A stretch of 9,622 bases of DNA from NCBI GenBank assembly GCA_902782965.1, contig CACZPG010000106.1, forward strand, positions 1-9,622. The letters are read 5' to 3'. The notes beneath the pieces were generated by a model, which had not been told where the DNA came from, ran no database searches, and worked only from the letters and a program-made list of their open reading frames with translations. Positions 7,282-9,622 of the stretch are shown in pieces. This stretch comes from an uncultured Lachnospiraceae bacterium. GTDB taxonomy: Bacteria; Bacillota; Clostridia; Lachnospirales; Lachnospiraceae. Numbering within the stretch: position 1 is the first letter of the stretch; each line of letters opens with the position of its first letter. The position numbers and the translations under genes were made by a program.

Positions 7282-7340
7282 ACATAATCTTCTAGATTTT
7301 ACCATTTAATATATATCATTACAACAATAAATTATGATAA

Positions 7341-7377
7341 AAGAGCACTCACCGGAATCTTCCATATGAGTGCTCTT
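7341..7377 (-). terminator. Rho-independent terminator of the LRR gene
   Basis: An 11-bp perfect stem (AAGAGCACTCA at 7341-7351 with TGAGTGCTCTT at 7367-7377) has a 15-nt loop, itself containing GGAA-TC-TTCC. Read on the minus strand, it ends in CTCTTTTAT followed by AT-rich sequence, a moderate U-tract. The plus-strand side has none, so the direction is clear. It starts 41 nt after the stop of the LRR gene and separates it from pgi. Confidence 0.85.
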
Positions 7378-7418
7378 GATTGGTTCTTATCTTATTACTT
7401 TCTTATTTGATCTTGTGC

Positions 7419-9518
7419 TTATTTGACCTTAACTTTCTTATTACCCTTCGTCTTGAAAAATTTGCCATAATTCTTCTTAGCTTTCTTCGGTACCTTGAAT
7501 ACCAGCTTCTTTGAGGTTCCCTTGAAAGCATTATTACCAATGTTCTTCTTTGTTAGTTTTGTACTCTTCAGAATGAAATTATTAAGCTTCTTGTCCCCCT
7601 GGAAAGCATTCGCACCGATTTTTACAAGAACCTTTGATTTACAATTGACTTTTTTAAGACTGGTGCATCCGGCAAAAGCATACTTGCCAATAACCTTGAC
7701 ATTCTTTCCTATGGTAACTGAAGTAATCTTCTTATTATTCCTGAAAGCCCCTGCTGAAACGCTTTCAACCTTATAAGTAACTCCGTCGATAGTGATTGTA
7801 TCAGGAATAATGATATTAGTAGCTTTTTCATCAGTACTTCCACTATACTCTACCGCCGGCATCTCATTCTTTGATGGATCTGCAGCATCGGTCTTGCCTT
7901 CTGAAGTTACCTTATAAACTTCTTTGCTTTCGGAAGCCATAAGATCTGTTCCTGCAGCTGCAGGCGTTGGAGCTGCTGTAGCGGCTGGTGTTGGTGTAGG
8001 TGCAGGTGTCAGTTTAGGAATAGCTCTTGATTCCTTATGACTGCTATCACGCTTACAAACTCTTTCTTCAGTTCCTTCTTCATCAACAGTAGCTTCTTTA
8101 ACGGTCTTCCAATCACCCCAGTCATGTCCGAGCTTATTGATCACTACAGGTGCTGTAATCGGATGTTCACCTTTTTCATCAGAATAAATATGATCATTAT
8201 CCGTACTCTGCCAGAAAGCTTCTGTACCATTACCTTCGCAAGTTGCAGGAACCTTATCAACCTTGGCGAGATCATCCTTAAACTTAAATCTGACGGAAGA
8301 ATAATATGGATTAGCGTATGATGTATTCAAAAAGCTTAAAAAACTGGCATCTTCTGCAAATGAAACCGTTGTGTTCTCTTTTATTTTTTTCAAATCAGTT
8401 AATTTTATCTTTGAATTTTCTATATGAGCTTGTATATCATCAATTCCATCCATATTAACATCAATAAAATATGTTGATCCCATAACACTATAATCAATTA
8501 GTCTTTTATTTTGAATACTGTAATAGCCATCCCTTGCAATCGAAAGAAAATCACCAAAAAGCTGGGTATCTGTGGTAGAAAGTTCAATATTTCCGCTTCT
8601 TAGATCAATTTCGTACGCACCAAGATTCTTTTGGAAGAAGAAGGAAATACTTGAATAATAATTCATGCATCCTCCTAAAGGTGTAGTAGATAAACAATAG
8701 TCGTATAAATATTTCTTATATTCTTTTCCCTGAACAAGCTTATCTTTGTAGTTGTCAAAAACAAATGGCTTTGAATAATTTGCTAAACTAGCCCCATCAC
8801 TCTTTCTGAAATCATAATTACTAATACCGTTAACAAAGAAATCTACATCATTGGTCCCATCTTTATCTAAATCATAAGCAAGTAAAGGTTCTTCCTGCTT
8901 ATTCAATTCGCCAATATCATATAGCCATTTCGTTGTATTAAGATAGGCCTTTAAATCATCCCCCTGAATATTTACATCTCCATCTGTCAAATTAACATTT
9001 AATGCCCCTTTATCCAGACAGATAACATTAGATGCATATACAAAATAATTATTATAAGATGAATTATTAGCAACTTCATGAGACAATTTATACCATTCCT
9101 CTTCTGTCCCTCCATAATATATGGTTGAGATATTGGAGCATCCCATAAACGCATTATTTTTAATCTCTTTAACAGAATCCGGAATATAAATCGTGGTAAG
9201 ATTAGTCATTCCTTCAAAAGCATTTTCTCCGATAGTATATAATCCGTAATCTATTTCTAATTTTACTACCTCAGTTCTGAAACTGTCCCATGGTGGAGTG
9301 CCAGACTCACCATAATCATTTATTTTATTCTGACTTATATCAACCGAATCATCCTCTATCATTATATAAACATTAGTTCCACCATGATCTGCAATCACAT
9401 TATTACCACAGGTTTCTGGATCACCTCCAGCAAATACATTATTAGGAAACATCATCGTGGCAACTACTGTCCCAACCAGAATTATTGCTTTGCCTATAAA
9501 CCCTCTTCTAAAATGCAT
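7419..9518 (-). CDS. Secreted BspA-type leucine-rich-repeat (LRR_5) surface protein
   Basis: Exported protein of 699 residues. Residues 1-30 are a signal peptide (RR..GK, hydrophobic 11-24, probable cleavage at VFA-GG). A first LRR_5 block (about 87-145) has the repeat pattern IGENAFEGM..L..IYIPDSV. The middle (about 170-420) belongs to no family I recognise; it contains two DxDxDG/DxNxDG loops (D216-D224 and D353-D361) that look calcium-binding and sit in apparent duplicated units. A module with HDWGDW and VCKRD (about 424-502), a Pro/Thr/Ala linker (504-523) and a second LRR_5 block (about 565-697) with 29 lysines in the last 100 residues follow. No LPXTG or SLH domain. Such proteins usually act in adhesion or surface binding; ligand unknown. 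The start has GGGAG 11 nt upstream and AAGAGG 4 nt upstream. It is transcribed alone. DNA for the first two-thirds is much more AT-rich than the rest. Confidence 0.88.
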   Translation of the reverse strand: MHFRRGFIGKAIILVGTVVATMMFPNNVFAGGDPETCGNNVIADHGGTNVYIMIEDDSVDISQNKINDYGESGTPPWDSFRTEVVKLEIDYGLYTIGENAFEGMTNLTTIYIPDSVKEIKNNAFMGCSNISTIYYGGTEEEWYKLSHEVANNSSYNNYFVYASNVICLDKGALNVNLTDGDVNIQGDDLKAYLNTTKWLYDIGELNKQEEPLLAYDLDKDGTNDVDFFVNGISNYDFRKSDGASLANYSKPFVFDNYKDKLVQGKEYKKYLYDYCLSTTPLGGCMNYYSSISFFFQKNLGAYEIDLRSGNIELSTTDTQLFGDFLSIARDGYYSIQNKRLIDYSVMGSTYFIDVNMDGIDDIQAHIENSKIKLTDLKKIKENTTVSFAEDASFLSFLNTSYANPYYSSVRFKFKDDLAKVDKVPATCEGNGTEAFWQSTDNDHIYSDEKGEHPITAPVVINKLGHDWGDWKTVKEATVDEEGTEERVCKRDSSHKESRAIPKLTPAPTPTPAATAAPTPAAAGTDLMASESKEVYKVTSEGKTDAADPSKNEMPAVEYSGSTDEKATNIIIPDTITIDGVTYKVESVSAGAFRNNKKITSVTIGKNVKVIGKYAFAGCTSLKKVNCKSKVLVKIGANAFQGDKKLNNFILKSTKLTKKNIGNNAFKGTSKKLVFKVPKKAKKNYGKFFKTKGNKKVKVK

Positions 9519-9622
9519 ACTCCTCTTTTCTCCCTTCCTCTGTAATATTATAATCCTTCACTATAGTAGGTTGATTTAATCTGCAATTATAATCTACCAC
9601 TATCCCACTTTTTATTGCAATA
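9519..9622 (-). promoter_or_regulatory. Upstream region of the LRR gene with candidate -10 boxes
   Basis: Two TATAAT words occur on the minus strand, at 9591-9586 and 9552-9547, neither with a good -35 at 16-18 nt. TTGCAG (9586-9581) lies 15 nt before TATAGT (9565-9560), another poor candidate. The nearest TATAAT would leave a leader of about 20 nt. A promoter is likely here, but I cannot choose the boxes. Confidence 0.35.
9547..9603 (-). repeat. Direct repeat of an 18-bp element containing TATAAT, 39 bp apart
   Basis: On the minus strand ATAGTGGTAGATTATAAT (9603-9586) and ATAGTGAAGGATTATAAT (9564-9547) agree at 15 of 18 positions, differing only in the central trinucleotide. They lie immediately upstream of the LRR gene. 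They could be a duplicated promoter core or paired sites for a regulator. Confidence 0.75.

Noticed and set aside
7951..7964. Perfect 14-bp palindrome CCTGCAGCTGCAGG.
   Set aside because: It falls in alanine codons of the Pro/Thr/Ala linker, where GCA/GCT runs make such palindromes by chance.

Overview
The window reads as a chromosomal segment of a Gram-positive anaerobe of the Clostridia, most likely a Lachnospiraceae member of the Butyrivibrio/Lachnospira type. This is inferred from three things. The housekeeping proteins have the Bacillota forms: a 451-residue Pgi, a stand-alone YpsC-type methyltransferase, and the rdgB-yfcE pair also seen as ysnA-ysnB in Bacillus subtilis. The secreted proteins have clostridial architectures: a C1 peptidase with a lectin-like tail, a transglutaminase ending in a lysine-rich FN3 domain, and a BspA-type LRR_5 protein. 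The DNA is moderately AT-rich. No taxon can be fixed without a search.

All seven genes lie on the minus strand, so transcription runs from high to low coordinates. First (9518-7419) comes a secreted leucine-rich-repeat surface protein with its own upstream region, which holds a duplicated 18-bp element, and a clear Rho-independent terminator (7377-7341). A promoter-like sequence then precedes a closely packed run: pgi, a secreted transglutaminase-like protein, an rRNA-methyltransferase-type gene, a secreted papain-family peptidase, rdgB and yfcE. yfcE is cut by the window edge. Junctions in this run are 29, 10, 4, 113 and 11 nt, and several Shine-Dalgarno sequences overlap the preceding stop codon, which suggests one operon with translational coupling. 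The only wide junction (1145-1257) carries a tandem 15-mer and a segment complementary to the rdgB ribosome binding site.

Functionally the run mixes central metabolism (Pgi), nucleotide-pool cleaning (RdgB), RNA modification (RlmL/YpsC-like), a small metallophosphoesterase (YfcE) and two exported enzymes of the papain/transglutaminase fold. The exported proteins have signal peptides but no LPXTG motif or SLH domain. Two of the three end in strongly lysine-rich domains.

I see no mobile element, CRISPR array, tRNA, rRNA or phage gene, and no obviously new multi-gene system. The most unusual items are the compositional and domain mosaic of the LRR protein, the possible RNA switch before rdgB, the duplicated element before the LRR gene, and a perfect 12-bp hairpin inside the methyltransferase gene.
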